Below are positions 32,686 to 40,211 of a stretch of DNA of 64,000 bases, piece after piece (the stretch's first letter is position 1; the number at the start of each line of letters is the position of its first letter). The translations under genes were made by a program, and so were the position numbers. A model generated the notes under the pieces. The model worked only from the letters and a program-made list of their open reading frames with translations, searched no databases and was not told the origin of the DNA. This stretch comes from Salipiger mucosus DSM 16094 (GTDB lineage Bacteria > Pseudomonadota > Alphaproteobacteria > Rhodobacterales > Rhodobacteraceae). Location of the stretch: assembly GCF_000442255.1 (NCBI RefSeq), contig NZ_KE557283.1, forward strand, positions 42,536-106,535, written 5' to 3'.

Positions 32686-33252
32686 ATGCAGGATGCAACA
32701 ATCACCCAAGGATCGAGGCTTTTCCCGATCGTGCTGGCAATCGTCGCGGCGGCGGCGACGGGGGTTCTCTGGGCCTATGCCAACCCCATCCAGCTGGTCC
32801 CCGGCGTGATCCAGTGGCGCATCTTCGCGTTTCTTCCGCCGCTCATCGGCATCCTGCTCGGCTGGAAGAGCGGCTTCATCTGCGGCTACCTGGGCACAAT
32901 CGTCTGGTCGCTGTTGGCCGGCACCTTCATCCCTGCGCATTCGCTGATCGTCGACGGCATCATGGTCGGGCTGACCGGCGCGGTGCCCGGCTGGATGTTC
33001 AACCCGCGCACCACGACATTCGATCGCAACACGCTTCTCCGGATCGCCGTCGTCTGCCTGGTCACCGGGCTGGTCATGGTCGCGGTCGTCTCGGCCAGCC
33101 TCGCCGTCCTCGGCATATTCCCCTACTTCTGGGCGCTTCTCTACCTCGGTCTGTCGGACATCGTGCCGATGCTGATCGGAACGCCGGTGCTGGTGAAGCC
33201 CGCCTTGCGCATCCTCGACGCGGCGCATCCGTCGGGTTTCACACGCTTCTGA
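32686..33252 (+). CDS. ECF transporter substrate-binding (S) component
   Basis: A 188-residue integral membrane protein with five or six predicted transmembrane segments and very short loops, including 'RIFAFLPPLIGILLGWKSGF' and 'WSLLAGTFIPAHSLIVDGIM'. It has the size and look of an energy-coupling factor S component, and the next two genes encode the ATPases and the T protein, which confirms it. S components bind the vitamin or base. The phosphoribosyltransferase in the operon suggests a purine or pyrimidine base. GGAG lies seven bases before the ATG, inside the structured leader, so translation may be riboswitch-controlled. The substrate is unproven. Confidence 0.82.
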   Translation: MQDATITQGSRLFPIVLAIVAAAATGVLWAYANPIQLVPGVIQWRIFAFLPPLIGILLGWKSGFICGYLGTIVWSLLAGTFIPAHSLIVDGIMVGLTGAVPGWMFNPRTTTFDRNTLLRIAVVCLVTGLVMVAVVSASLAVLGIFPYFWALLYLGLSDIVPMLIGTPVLVKPALRILDAAHPSGFTRF

Positions 33253-33261
33253 AGGCCGGTC

Positions 33262-34794
33262 ATGCTCACCATCGAAAACGCTGCCGTGGCCTATGCCCGC
33301 GGCGGCGATGCCCTTGAACGGGCCAGTCTCGACGTTTCTTCGGGCACGCGCCACCTCGTCTGCGGGGCGGCGGGCAGCGGCAAGACCACGCTCCTGCACC
33401 TCGCGACCGGGATCATCCCGCGCCTCATCACGCCCGAGCGCATCTCCGGGCAGGTCCGGATCGGTGGCGCGGCGACCGCCACCGCCGATGCCGAGGCAAT
33501 CTTCGGTCGGGTGGGCTATGTGGCGCAGTCGGTGGAGGATCAGCTCTGGGACCTGTCGCTCGAGGACCTGATCGCCTTTCCGCTCGAGAACCGTGCCGTG
33601 CCACCCGCGCGGCTCCGCGAACGGATGGGTGAGCTGATCGACGGCCTTAAACTCCGCCCTCTCTCGGGCCGGCGTGTCCTGACCCTGTCCGGCGGGGAAC
33701 GCCGCATGGCGGCACTTGCCGCGGCGCTGGCAACGCGTCCGGACCTCGTTGTCCTCGATGAGCCGACGACCGGCCTCGACCCGGAAGCACGTGCCCGGCT
33801 TGTCGCCGTGTTGAACGGGCCCGAACTGCGGAACGCCGCACTGCTGATGAGCGCACAAGACCCCGGATCACTCAGGTCCTGCACGGACATCGTCACGCTG
33901 CTCTCCGGCGGTACCACAAACGCCCCTGAGCGGGCCGCGACGCTCTGGCCCGAGGACGACCGCTGGCGCGCCGCCGGCATCCTGCCGCCACGACACGCGC
34001 CGTCGCCACCGCCCGCCCCGGAGCCGGGCGCCGAGGTTTTTGGAGTGGCGGGCCTGGCGAGCATGCTCGCCCGCAATGACGGGCAGCCCGTGCTCAGAGA
34101 TGTTGGCTTCTCGCTCCGGGCGGGCGAGGTCGTCGGCCTTGTCGGGCGCAACGGCGCCGGCAAGACGACGCTGATCCGCACCTTGCTCCGCCTTGCGCAG
34201 GCGCGGCATGGGCGCATCATCCTTGGTGGACAGGACGCCGGAGAGTGGAGCCCGGCGCGGCGCGCCCGCTCGATCGCCTACCTCCCCCAGGAAATGCGCC
34301 GCATCCTGTTCAACATGAGTGTGGCTGAAGAGATCGCCTTTGCCATGACCGCAAAGAGCGGCATGGCCCGTGACCCGGACGTCGCGGCTCGATGCTCGGA
34401 AGTGCTGGCCCGCTACGGGCTGGCGGATCATGCCGAGACCAACCCATTCGCGCTCTCCGCGCGACAACAGGCCGTTCTGGGTCTGGTCTGCGCCGAGGCG
34501 GCCGGCGCGCCGGTCGCCGTCCTGGACGAACCGCTGCTGGGCCGGGACATCGCCGGCCGGGCGCACCTGGAGCGGTTCCTCCGAACCGCGCGCGAGAACG
34601 AGCGCGCGGTGCTGATGGTCTCCCACGACCTCGAGATGATCGACTCCCTTTGCCCACGCCTGCTGGTGCTCGACGCGGGACGGATCACCTTCGACGGACC
34701 TACGCGGGACGGCTGGTCAAGCCCCGGCTTCGGGGCCCTGAACTGGCCCGCGCCCGCCCCCGGAACGCCTGCACCGGTTCCGGAGCGCGCCTGA
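33262..34794 (+). CDS. ECF transporter ATPase, two fused ABC domains
   Basis: A 510-residue protein with two ABC ATPase domains. Domain 1 has Walker A GAAGSGKTTLLHLATG, signature LSGGERRMAALAAALAT and Walker B LVVLDEPTTGLD. Domain 2 has Walker A GRNGAGKTTLIRTLLR and Walker B VAVLDEPLLGRD, but its signature region reads FALSARQQAVLGLV, so LSGGQ is degenerate there and one ATP site may be weak. The fused A-A' arrangement is common in ECF systems of actinobacteria and proteobacteria. It sits 9 bases after the S gene and overlaps the T gene by one base (TGATG), all in one transcript. It powers uptake. Confidence 0.88.
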   Translation: MLTIENAAVAYARGGDALERASLDVSSGTRHLVCGAAGSGKTTLLHLATGIIPRLITPERISGQVRIGGAATATADAEAIFGRVGYVAQSVEDQLWDLSLEDLIAFPLENRAVPPARLRERMGELIDGLKLRPLSGRRVLTLSGGERRMAALAAALATRPDLVVLDEPTTGLDPEARARLVAVLNGPELRNAALLMSAQDPGSLRSCTDIVTLLSGGTTNAPERAATLWPEDDRWRAAGILPPRHAPSPPPAPEPGAEVFGVAGLASMLARNDGQPVLRDVGFSLRAGEVVGLVGRNGAGKTTLIRTLLRLAQARHGRIILGGQDAGEWSPARRARSIAYLPQEMRRILFNMSVAEEIAFAMTAKSGMARDPDVAARCSEVLARYGLADHAETNPFALSARQQAVLGLVCAEAAGAPVAVLDEPLLGRDIAGRAHLERFLRTARENERAVLMVSHDLEMIDSLCPRLLVLDAGRITFDGPTRDGWSSPGFGALNWPAPAPGTPAPVPERA

Positions 34795-35474
34795 TGACAG
34801 CGATCCACCGTGCGAACTTCTTCCTCAAGATCGGCGTCGGGCTGGTCCTGTCGACGCTTGCCTGGCTCATTCCCGAGTGGTGGGCGGGTGCAGCGCTCTC
34901 GGCCCTCGTCCTGATCACCCTTTGGCTTGTGGGGACGCCGGGGCTGCGCGGCTACCTGCGGGGGGCCGCGCTGCTGGTCCTGCTTGTCATGGCCAGCTGG
35001 CTGGTCAACCTCTCGATTCAGGGCGTGCCGGTGTCCGAGGCGCTGACCACCGGGATCAAGCTGGCCTCGCGCCTCGTCACCACGACAGCGGCGTTCTTCT
35101 TCATCATGGCCACCACCTCGCCCGGCGCGATCCTTGCCGCCTGCAGTGCCGCCCGGCTGCCGCCGATCGCAACCCTGACCCTCTCGCTGCTGTTCGGCGT
35201 GATCCCGATGCTGCAGGAGGATTTCGCGCGGATTGCCGACGCACAGCGCGCCCGCGGGATGGAGATCGACGAGGTCGGCTTCCTGCAGAGGCTGCGCTTC
35301 GCGCTGGCCCGGGGGGTGCCCCTGCTGGTCCAGGCGATCCGAATGGCCCATGCGATTTCCCTCACTCTCGAACTCGGCGGCTTCGACCTGGGCCGAAAGC
35401 GCACGACATGGCGCGAAGTCGGGCTGCTGGTTGACTCCCCCTCGCCCCGACACGTCCAGGAGAATGATCCATGA
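34794..35474 (+). CDS. ECF transporter T component (EcfT/CbiQ-like)
   Basis: A 226-residue membrane protein with about five helices and the CbiQ/EcfT signature. The coupling helices near the C-terminus carry the Ala-Arg-Gly motifs: 'DAQRARGMEIDE' (RARG) and 'SLTLELGGFDLGRKRT' corresponding to the second ARG-type motif, here ELGGF. The RARG motif contacts the ATPase groove. The ATG is in the overlap TGATG with the ATPase gene; the phosphoribosyltransferase start overlaps its own stop by ATGA. Complete S-A-T set, so a dedicated (group I) ECF transporter. Confidence 0.86.
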   Translation: MTAIHRANFFLKIGVGLVLSTLAWLIPEWWAGAALSALVLITLWLVGTPGLRGYLRGAALLVLLVMASWLVNLSIQGVPVSEALTTGIKLASRLVTTTAAFFFIMATTSPGAILAACSAARLPPIATLTLSLLFGVIPMLQEDFARIADAQRARGMEIDEVGFLQRLRFALARGVPLLVQAIRMAHAISLTLELGGFDLGRKRTTWREVGLLVDSPSPRHVQENDP

Positions 35475-36103
35475 AACTGCCTCTGCCAGCCGCGTCCGAC
35501 CAGACCTGGAATGTCGATGTCGACGGGCGGGAGATCGACCTGCCGATTGTCCCGATCTCCGAGGATCTGGCCATCGCGCTGCTGATGATCATCGATGTGG
35601 GCGTCCGCTTCGGCGAGCATGTCGGCGCACGCCTGGCCGAAAAGCTGCGCCCCCATGATCCTGAGATCATCGTCGGCACGGCCACCCTGGGCATCCCGGT
35701 AGCGATCGAGACGACGCGGGCGCTGGGGCTGGACAACTACGTGATCCTGCAGAAATCGCCGAAGATCCATCTCGGCGATGCGCTGACGCAGACGATCACA
35801 TCAATCACCTCGACCGGCGACCAGCGTCTCCTGCTAGACCGCAGGGCCGTCCCGCTGCTTGAGGGGCGGCGCGTCGCCGTGGTCGACGATGTGGTCGCGT
35901 CGGGCTCGAGCCTGAAGGGCTCGATCGAGCTGGTCCGGCAGGCCGGCGGAACCGTCGTCGCCGCCGGCGTGATCCTGACCGAGGCCCGCGACTGGGAAGA
36001 GACGCTCGGCGCGGATGCCGAGCTGATCGTCCCGCTGGCGCATATCCCGCAATTCTCACGCGGGCCCAACGGCTGGGAGCCCGATCCGGCCACCTTCCGG
36101 TAG
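35471..36103 (+). CDS. Phosphoribosyltransferase (type I, purine-like)
   Basis: A 210-residue type I PRTase. The PRPP-binding loop is clear: RRVAVVDDVVASGSSLKGSI, near residues 135-154, with the two acidic residues and the GSS phosphate-binding turn. 'IVGTATLGIPVAIETTRALG' and 'LDNYVILQKSPKIHL' match the adenine/xanthine/orotate PRTase fold. It converts a free base and PRPP to the nucleotide. Its place as the last gene of the ECF operon (ATGA overlap) implies that the transporter brings in the base, which is trapped at once by this enzyme. The exact base is not readable; purine is favoured because of the leader motif (inference). Confidence 0.85.
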   Translation: MKLPLPAASDQTWNVDVDGREIDLPIVPISEDLAIALLMIIDVGVRFGEHVGARLAEKLRPHDPEIIVGTATLGIPVAIETTRALGLDNYVILQKSPKIHLGDALTQTITSITSTGDQRLLLDRRAVPLLEGRRVAVVDDVVASGSSLKGSIELVRQAGGTVVAAGVILTEARDWEETLGADAELIVPLAHIPQFSRGPNGWEPDPATFR

Positions 36104-36367
36104 GTGAGGCGGCCGAGCCTTCGAGTTGGCTGTTTGTCGTCGCCACCGGGAATCGGGTCACCGGGAGCGTCAGTCTGCATTCTCCGTCCCCGGAGCCCTA
36201 GTGCGAAATGATCCGCATCCGATTCTTCGGAAGCCAGACACGAGAACTGATTTCGAGGTCCGGTGAACCTCTCGGCAGATGAGTGTGGCGCCGATCGGGC
36301 AAGTCGCCGACACTGGTCGCCACGGAGTCATCGCCCTGCGACCCGAGTCCACCCAACCTGGACTGTT

Positions 36368-37213
36368 TCACCTCAGGTTGAGCGCTCCGACCTTTCCCGA
36401 CATCATGTTTGGCAAGTAGACGATTCCGTCCAATGCCGAGATGTCAGCAAGCCCCGCTGACAACGTCGCGACAGTTTCGGCGGCACCGGTTTTGGGATCG
36501 ACCATGTGCAGTTCCCCCGTGATCCAATCGCTCACGACGAGAACTTCTCCAAAGCCGGCGATGCCATCGATGTTACCGAGGTCCGGTGCAATCTGCGAAA
36601 TTGCCTGATCGGTAAGCGACACCGAAAGGAGCCCGCCCGGCCTCTCGGTAGTGAAATCCTGAGCTAGCCCCTGCCCCCACGAGGCCACGATAAGCCGTCC
36701 GCCATCGGAAAGAATTCCGTTCGGATGCGAGAGAGCCGGCTCTGTGAGCCAAGGGCTCATCTCGCCCCCTTTATAGCGCCAGATCGTATGCGTCATCATG
36801 TCGGTCACGAAGGCGACGTCTCCAGCAACCGTGATGTCGTTCAGGAACACGGCGCCGTCCGGCGAGTGAGCCTCGACCACTTCGCCTGTGATTGCGTCGA
36901 TGACACGCAAGGTGTCCATGTCGGCGACCAGCACATGACTGCCGAGGAGTGCCATACCTTTCGGTGCATTCATGTGGCTCACCCAGACGGGGTCGATCAC
37001 GCTCCCGTCATACCCGACTAACGACAGATAACCCTCCCCGTCGAGACCATCGGGCTGGCCGACCACATTGCTCACAATCAGCCGGTCCCGTGCCGGATCT
37101 GGGAGGACCGATTCCGGCGTATCGAAACCTTCGGTCTCCCAAAGCATCTGTGCCTGTGCGGAACTCGCGGCAATCACGAGGCTTGCTGCGGCAGTCAGAA
37201 TGATCCTGTTCAT
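36368..37213 (-). CDS. Exported SMP-30-like beta-propeller protein
   Basis: A 281-residue protein with a clean signal peptide (basic start, hydrophobic LTAAASLVIAAS, cleavage after AQA). The mature part is a six-bladed propeller of the SMP-30/lactonase-like kind: repeated blades such as FDTPESVLPDPARDRLIVSN, 'APKGMALLGSHVLVADM', 'HPNGILSDGGRLIVASWG' and 'NIDGIAGFGEVLVVSDW'. The HPNG pattern matches the metal-ligand Asn of that superfamily. Probably periplasmic, binding or hydrolysing a small metabolite. It is divergent from an XRE regulator at 37338, with two perfect palindromes in between, so it is likely under its control. The 260 bases downstream of it contain no gene. Confidence 0.82.
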   Translation of the reverse strand: MNRIILTAAASLVIAASSAQAQMLWETEGFDTPESVLPDPARDRLIVSNVVGQPDGLDGEGYLSLVGYDGSVIDPVWVSHMNAPKGMALLGSHVLVADMDTLRVIDAITGEVVEAHSPDGAVFLNDITVAGDVAFVTDMMTHTIWRYKGGEMSPWLTEPALSHPNGILSDGGRLIVASWGQGLAQDFTTERPGGLLSVSLTDQAISQIAPDLGNIDGIAGFGEVLVVSDWITGELHMVDPKTGAAETVATLSAGLADISALDGIVYLPNMMSGKVGALNLR

Positions 37214-37234
37214 CGAGCTATCTCCTTAGGGCCA

Positions 37235-37255
37235 AGATACCCGATTCACGTATCT
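37235..37255. promoter_or_regulatory. Palindrome near the SMP-30-like start (candidate operator)
   Basis: AGATAC and GTATCT, perfect 6-bp arms with a 9-bp spacer, about 20 bases upstream of the SMP-30-like start codon. It shares the GATAC/GTATC core with the palindrome at 37290, which suggests two sites for one regulator. Confidence 0.5.
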
Positions 37256-37289
37256 AATATTGAGCCTAGCTTTCTACTTGTTTCTCGTT

Positions 37290-37308
37290 GGTATCATTTT
37301 CTGATACC
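37290..37308. promoter_or_regulatory. Palindrome upstream of the XRE regulator (candidate operator)
   Basis: GGTATCA-ttttc-TGATACC, perfect 7-bp arms with a 5-bp spacer, 29 bases upstream of the regulator's start. With the 37235 site it lies between two divergent genes and fits binding by the adjacent helix-turn-helix protein. Confidence 0.6.
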
Positions 37309-37337
37309 CTACAGGTAAAACCAGTATTGGATCCTGC

Positions 37338-38108
37338 ATGACGGCTTCGATCTTCGCCATCCTTCGAGCACATTTGAGGGCGCGTCGCATGAGCTATGCC
37401 GATCTCGCCGCGCGCATGGAACTCTCGGAACCGACCGTGAAACGGATCTTTGCCGCAGCCGACTGCAAGCTGAGTCGGCTGACCGAGATTTGTGCGGCCC
37501 TGGAGATCCCGCTCGACGATGTTCTGGAAGCCGCACGCCATCCGCGAGACGATCTTCGCGAACTGACGGTAGGTGCCGAGCGCGCACTTGCTGACCGGCC
37601 GATTCTGTTCCACCTCCTCCTGCTGCTTCGCGATGGGCTCGACCAGGTGGCTGCCGCGTCTCGGCTGGGGCTCGACGAAGCCGGACTCTTCCGGGCCGGG
37701 TTCGAGCTCGACCGGCTCGGTGTCGCCGAATTACGAAGCGACGGTGCCATCGACGTGAACTCGGCACGCGCGATCCGCTTCCGTCGTGACGGCCCGCTCA
37801 ACCCGTTGCTGCGCACGATCAACCAACGTTTCTTGTCCGACATCCTTGCCCGCGCCGAAGCCCCCGATACGGCTTTCGTAGTGGCCTCGCGGCGCATGCG
37901 AAGAGACACGGCCCGCCGCATTCGACAAGAACTGGAGGACTTACGACAGCGTATCGGCACGCTCGCCAAGCGCGATCAGCTTACGGCGCAGGACGAGGAA
38001 CTCGAGACCTACAAACTGACCTGTGCCTGGGGCCAAGTGGATTTTTCCGAGTTGCTGTCACAAGAACGCGAAGCTGCGGGCAATCCGATGCCTTATCCAC
38101 CCCCATGA
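37338..38108 (+). CDS. XRE/Cro-C1-family helix-turn-helix regulator with C-terminal sensor
   Basis: A 256-residue protein. Residues ~10-65 form a Cro/C1 helix-turn-helix (MSYADLAARMELSEPTVKRI, then SRLTEICAALEIPLDDVLEA). The remaining ~190 residues are helical and unknown: a middle domain ('LLLLLRDGLDQVAAASRLGL') resembles a second DNA-binding or dimerisation module, and a C-terminal coiled coil ('RRIRQELEDLRQRIGTLAKR') is plausible. It is transcribed away from the exported propeller gene, with two perfect palindromes between them, so it is probably its regulator. Its 3' end overlaps the convergent RidA gene by 16 bases. Confidence 0.8.
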   Translation: MTASIFAILRAHLRARRMSYADLAARMELSEPTVKRIFAAADCKLSRLTEICAALEIPLDDVLEAARHPRDDLRELTVGAERALADRPILFHLLLLLRDGLDQVAAASRLGLDEAGLFRAGFELDRLGVAELRSDGAIDVNSARAIRFRRDGPLNPLLRTINQRFLSDILARAEAPDTAFVVASRRMRRDTARRIRQELEDLRQRIGTLAKRDQLTAQDEELETYKLTCAWGQVDFSELLSQEREAAGNPMPYPPP

Positions 38109-38533
38109 AACCGTGCAGCGCCAAGCGGCATGACGAAGCGGTCGCGCGGCACCTCGGCCGCAGCCGTGATCTCGAGCATGAGATCGGGGTGATAGAGCGC
38201 TTTCACCTCAACCGTCGTCGTAGCCGGATAGGGTGGTCGGAAGTACGCACTTCGGATATCGCTGACCTGGATGAAGGCGGCGATGTCGGTCGTAAAATGC
38301 GTCAACGAGAGTACGTCAGTCATCTCTCCGCCGACGCTCTTGAGAACCGCCTGGATATTGTCGAGGACCTGACGCAGCTGAGCCCGCATATCACTTTTCC
38401 CGACGACGATCCCGTCACGGTTCAAAGCGACCTGCCCCTTGAGGTGAAGAGGCTGTCCCTTGCCCGCGATCACAAGTTGCGAGAACGCGCCAAACGGTTG
38501 CCAGATCGCCTCGGGATCAAATGCGTAAGCCAT
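38093..38533 (-). CDS. RidA family protein
   Basis: A 146-residue RidA/YjgF/UK114-type protein. The N-terminus matches (QPFGAFSQLVIAGKGQPLHL), followed by 'LRQVLDNIQAVLKSVGGEMT' and the C-terminal core 'YPATTTVEVKALYHPDLMLEITAAA', where the usual catalytic Arg (PARTxVEV) is replaced by Thr (PATTTVEV). Glu in LMLEITAAA is kept. Without the Arg, standard enamine/imine deaminase activity is doubtful, and it may belong to a divergent RidA subfamily. It lies 67 bases downstream of the broken phzF and may share its promoter. Soluble trimer expected. Confidence 0.85.
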   Translation of the reverse strand: MAYAFDPEAIWQPFGAFSQLVIAGKGQPLHLKGQVALNRDGIVVGKSDMRAQLRQVLDNIQAVLKSVGGEMTDVLSLTHFTTDIAAFIQVSDIRSAYFRPPYPATTTVEVKALYHPDLMLEITAAAEVPRDRFVMPLGAARFHGGG

Positions 38534-38600
38534 GCGGGACCTCCTACGCCATGTCGATGCATTGCTTCTGGGCGAGCCACTCGCCGATCGAGTCGGAGAC

Positions 38601-39502
38601 TCAAATCCCAGACAAGAAATAGGTGCCGGTCAGCAGCTTGCGAACCTGGCCGCCAACGCGGAGCTCCGAGATGGCGCCGCCCCGACACACCAGTTCGGTC
38701 GTCACGCGGCTCGGTCTCCCCATTTCGACGCCCTGTTCGGCTGTCACGACAACCCGGCCGTTCCCGTCCGGATCAATCCTGCCCGACTTGTGCAGCAAGC
38801 CGGCAAGGGCCGCATTCGTTGTCCCACTCGCCGCCTCCTCGGGATCCCCCACGCCATGGCACAAGTCGCGCAACTGCAAATTGGCGCTACCCGTTCCTGA
38901 GCCCATGAATGCCCAGAGGCCCAACGTGTCGATCCGATGCGCGGCACAGAAGGCGAAGAGAGCCTTGTCGTCCCGCTTTATCGCACCGAGCGCCGCGACG
39001 CTTTCGGCTTCGACAAACAGATGGCGGAGCGAGGCCCGCGCGACGTTCAGTTCGAGGATACGGCATTGGGAAAGCCCGATAAGTGTGGCGACCTCGTCAA
39101 TCGAGATCGCGCAGGTCTCGGTGTCGGGCACCGGCTGCGTCATGGAGATAAGCCCGTCGGCCGCCAAGGTGACCCCGATGGTGCCGGCGAGGCCACGTTG
39201 CCGGTAGGTTCCCACGGAAACGCGCCCGGTGTCCCGTAAAGCCGCGACGGCCGCGATTGTCACATGACCGCACATGTCCATTTCACCCCGGGTCGAGTGG
39301 AACCTGATATCGATGAGGTCGGGCGCGGTCTGCCACACGAACCCCGTCGTCGGCGCCCCAGGTCGCAGGCGATCCTCTGACGGTCCCAGGCCGGCAAAGG
39401 TTCAGCGTCGAGCATGACCGCGCCCAGGTTGCCGCCATTTACCGTGCTCGCAAAGACCGAGTAGAACCCCGTCGGGAACTCCGTCCTGCGCCTCCCGCTC
39501 AT
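38601..39502 (-). pseudogene. PhzF-family isomerase, frameshifted
   Basis: Two frames together make one PhzF protein. The first ~50 codons (from 39502: 'FYSVFASTVNGGNLGAVML' and 'WDRQRIACDLG') break off near 39350. The next frame continues APTTGFVWQTAPDLIDIRFH, then 'GEMDMCGHVTIAAVAALRDT', and runs to a stop at 38601 with 'GTGSANLQLRD' and 'PEEAASGTTNAALAGLL', both PhzF features. One base is missing in the GGGGCG stretch. The usual active-site Glu (SETAF) is Thr (PTTGF), so even the restored protein may not be a standard isomerase. The ATG overlaps the stop of the upstream oxidase gene. Confidence 0.78.
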
Positions 39503-40152
39503 GCGAACCTGCGACGCGCGGCCGAAAGCGAGTCGGGCTCCGCTGCTCCCTCGGGCGTGTGCGCATCAGCCACCCCGGCACCGAGCCCGGTCGTGACCGG
39601 GACCACACCGCCCCAGAGCCCCGATTCCAGATCTTTGACATCGTCGACGGGCGGCCCGCTCCGCTGCTTTACGCTCGCATGCAGCACATCGAGTGCGACC
39701 ACGCCCGTGGCCTTCCGTTCCTGCGGGGTCATCGGCCGGATCTCAGCGGTTCGGCCAGGCAGGAGGTGGTCAGTGATCGCCGTGAGCGCCGCCTCGAACT
39801 CCGCCCCGGTTACCTTGCGCGCCGTCGCGTGGACCACCGCCGACCGATAATTGACGGAATGATGAAATCCGGACCGGGCGATCACCAGCCCGGTCAGCTC
39901 GGTGACCGTCAGGCAGACGGCGCAGCCGTCGAGCCCGGCGATCCGCGTCTTCGACGCGCCGTGGATGTAAAGCGTTTCGCCCAGACGCGCATAGGCCATC
40001 GGCATCACCATCGGACGCCCCTCGGACAGGAAGCCGACATGTCCCACCAGCCCGGCATCCAGGATGGCGTTGAGGTCCTCCGGATCATCGCTGGCCCGCT
40101 TGGCCTGACGGATCTTCGCGTAGCTGGGGATCATCGAGTGCATCCTTTCCAT
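39499..40152 (-). CDS. Pyridoxamine 5'-phosphate oxidase-family flavoprotein
   Basis: A 217-residue protein with the split-barrel FMN-binding fold: 'LDAGLVGHVGFLSEGRPMVM', 'TLYIHGASKTRIAGLDG', 'VCLTVTELTGLVIARSGFHH' and 'NYRSAVVHATARKV'. It belongs to the Nim/HugZ-like PNPOx branch, which reduces or oxidises small ring compounds or binds heme or F420/FMN. The C-terminus is a low-complexity acidic tail. It overlaps the phzF-like gene downstream by ATGA and is divergent from a MocR regulator (40212). Because MocR proteins sense PLP and the enzyme resembles PNP oxidase, a vitamin B6 link is possible but not shown. Confidence 0.84.
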   Translation of the reverse strand: MERMHSMIPSYAKIRQAKRASDDPEDLNAILDAGLVGHVGFLSEGRPMVMPMAYARLGETLYIHGASKTRIAGLDGCAVCLTVTELTGLVIARSGFHHSVNYRSAVVHATARKVTGAEFEAALTAITDHLLPGRTAEIRPMTPQERKATGVVALDVLHASVKQRSGPPVDDVKDLESGLWGGVVPVTTGLGAGVADAHTPEGAAEPDSLSAARRRFA

Positions 40153-40153
40153 T

Positions 40154-40200
40154 GATCCTGGCGCCGGATATCGCTTTTATTGGTATGAAACGCGATCCAG
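40154..40200. promoter_or_regulatory. Direct repeats GATCC(T/A)G between divergent PNPOx and MocR genes
   Basis: GATCCTG at 40154-40160 and GATCCAG at 40194-40200 are in the same orientation, 40 bases apart. MocR/GabR dimers bind widely spaced direct repeats of this kind, so these may be the operator halves. The shared core is only six of seven bases, so support is modest. Confidence 0.4.
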
Positions 40201-40211
40201 TTTGACGAAGA

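Noticed and set aside
32653..33858. 401-codon minus-strand frame across the ECF S and ATPase genes
   Set aside because: Low-complexity Arg/Asp/Gly sequence with no domain; antisense of well supported genes.
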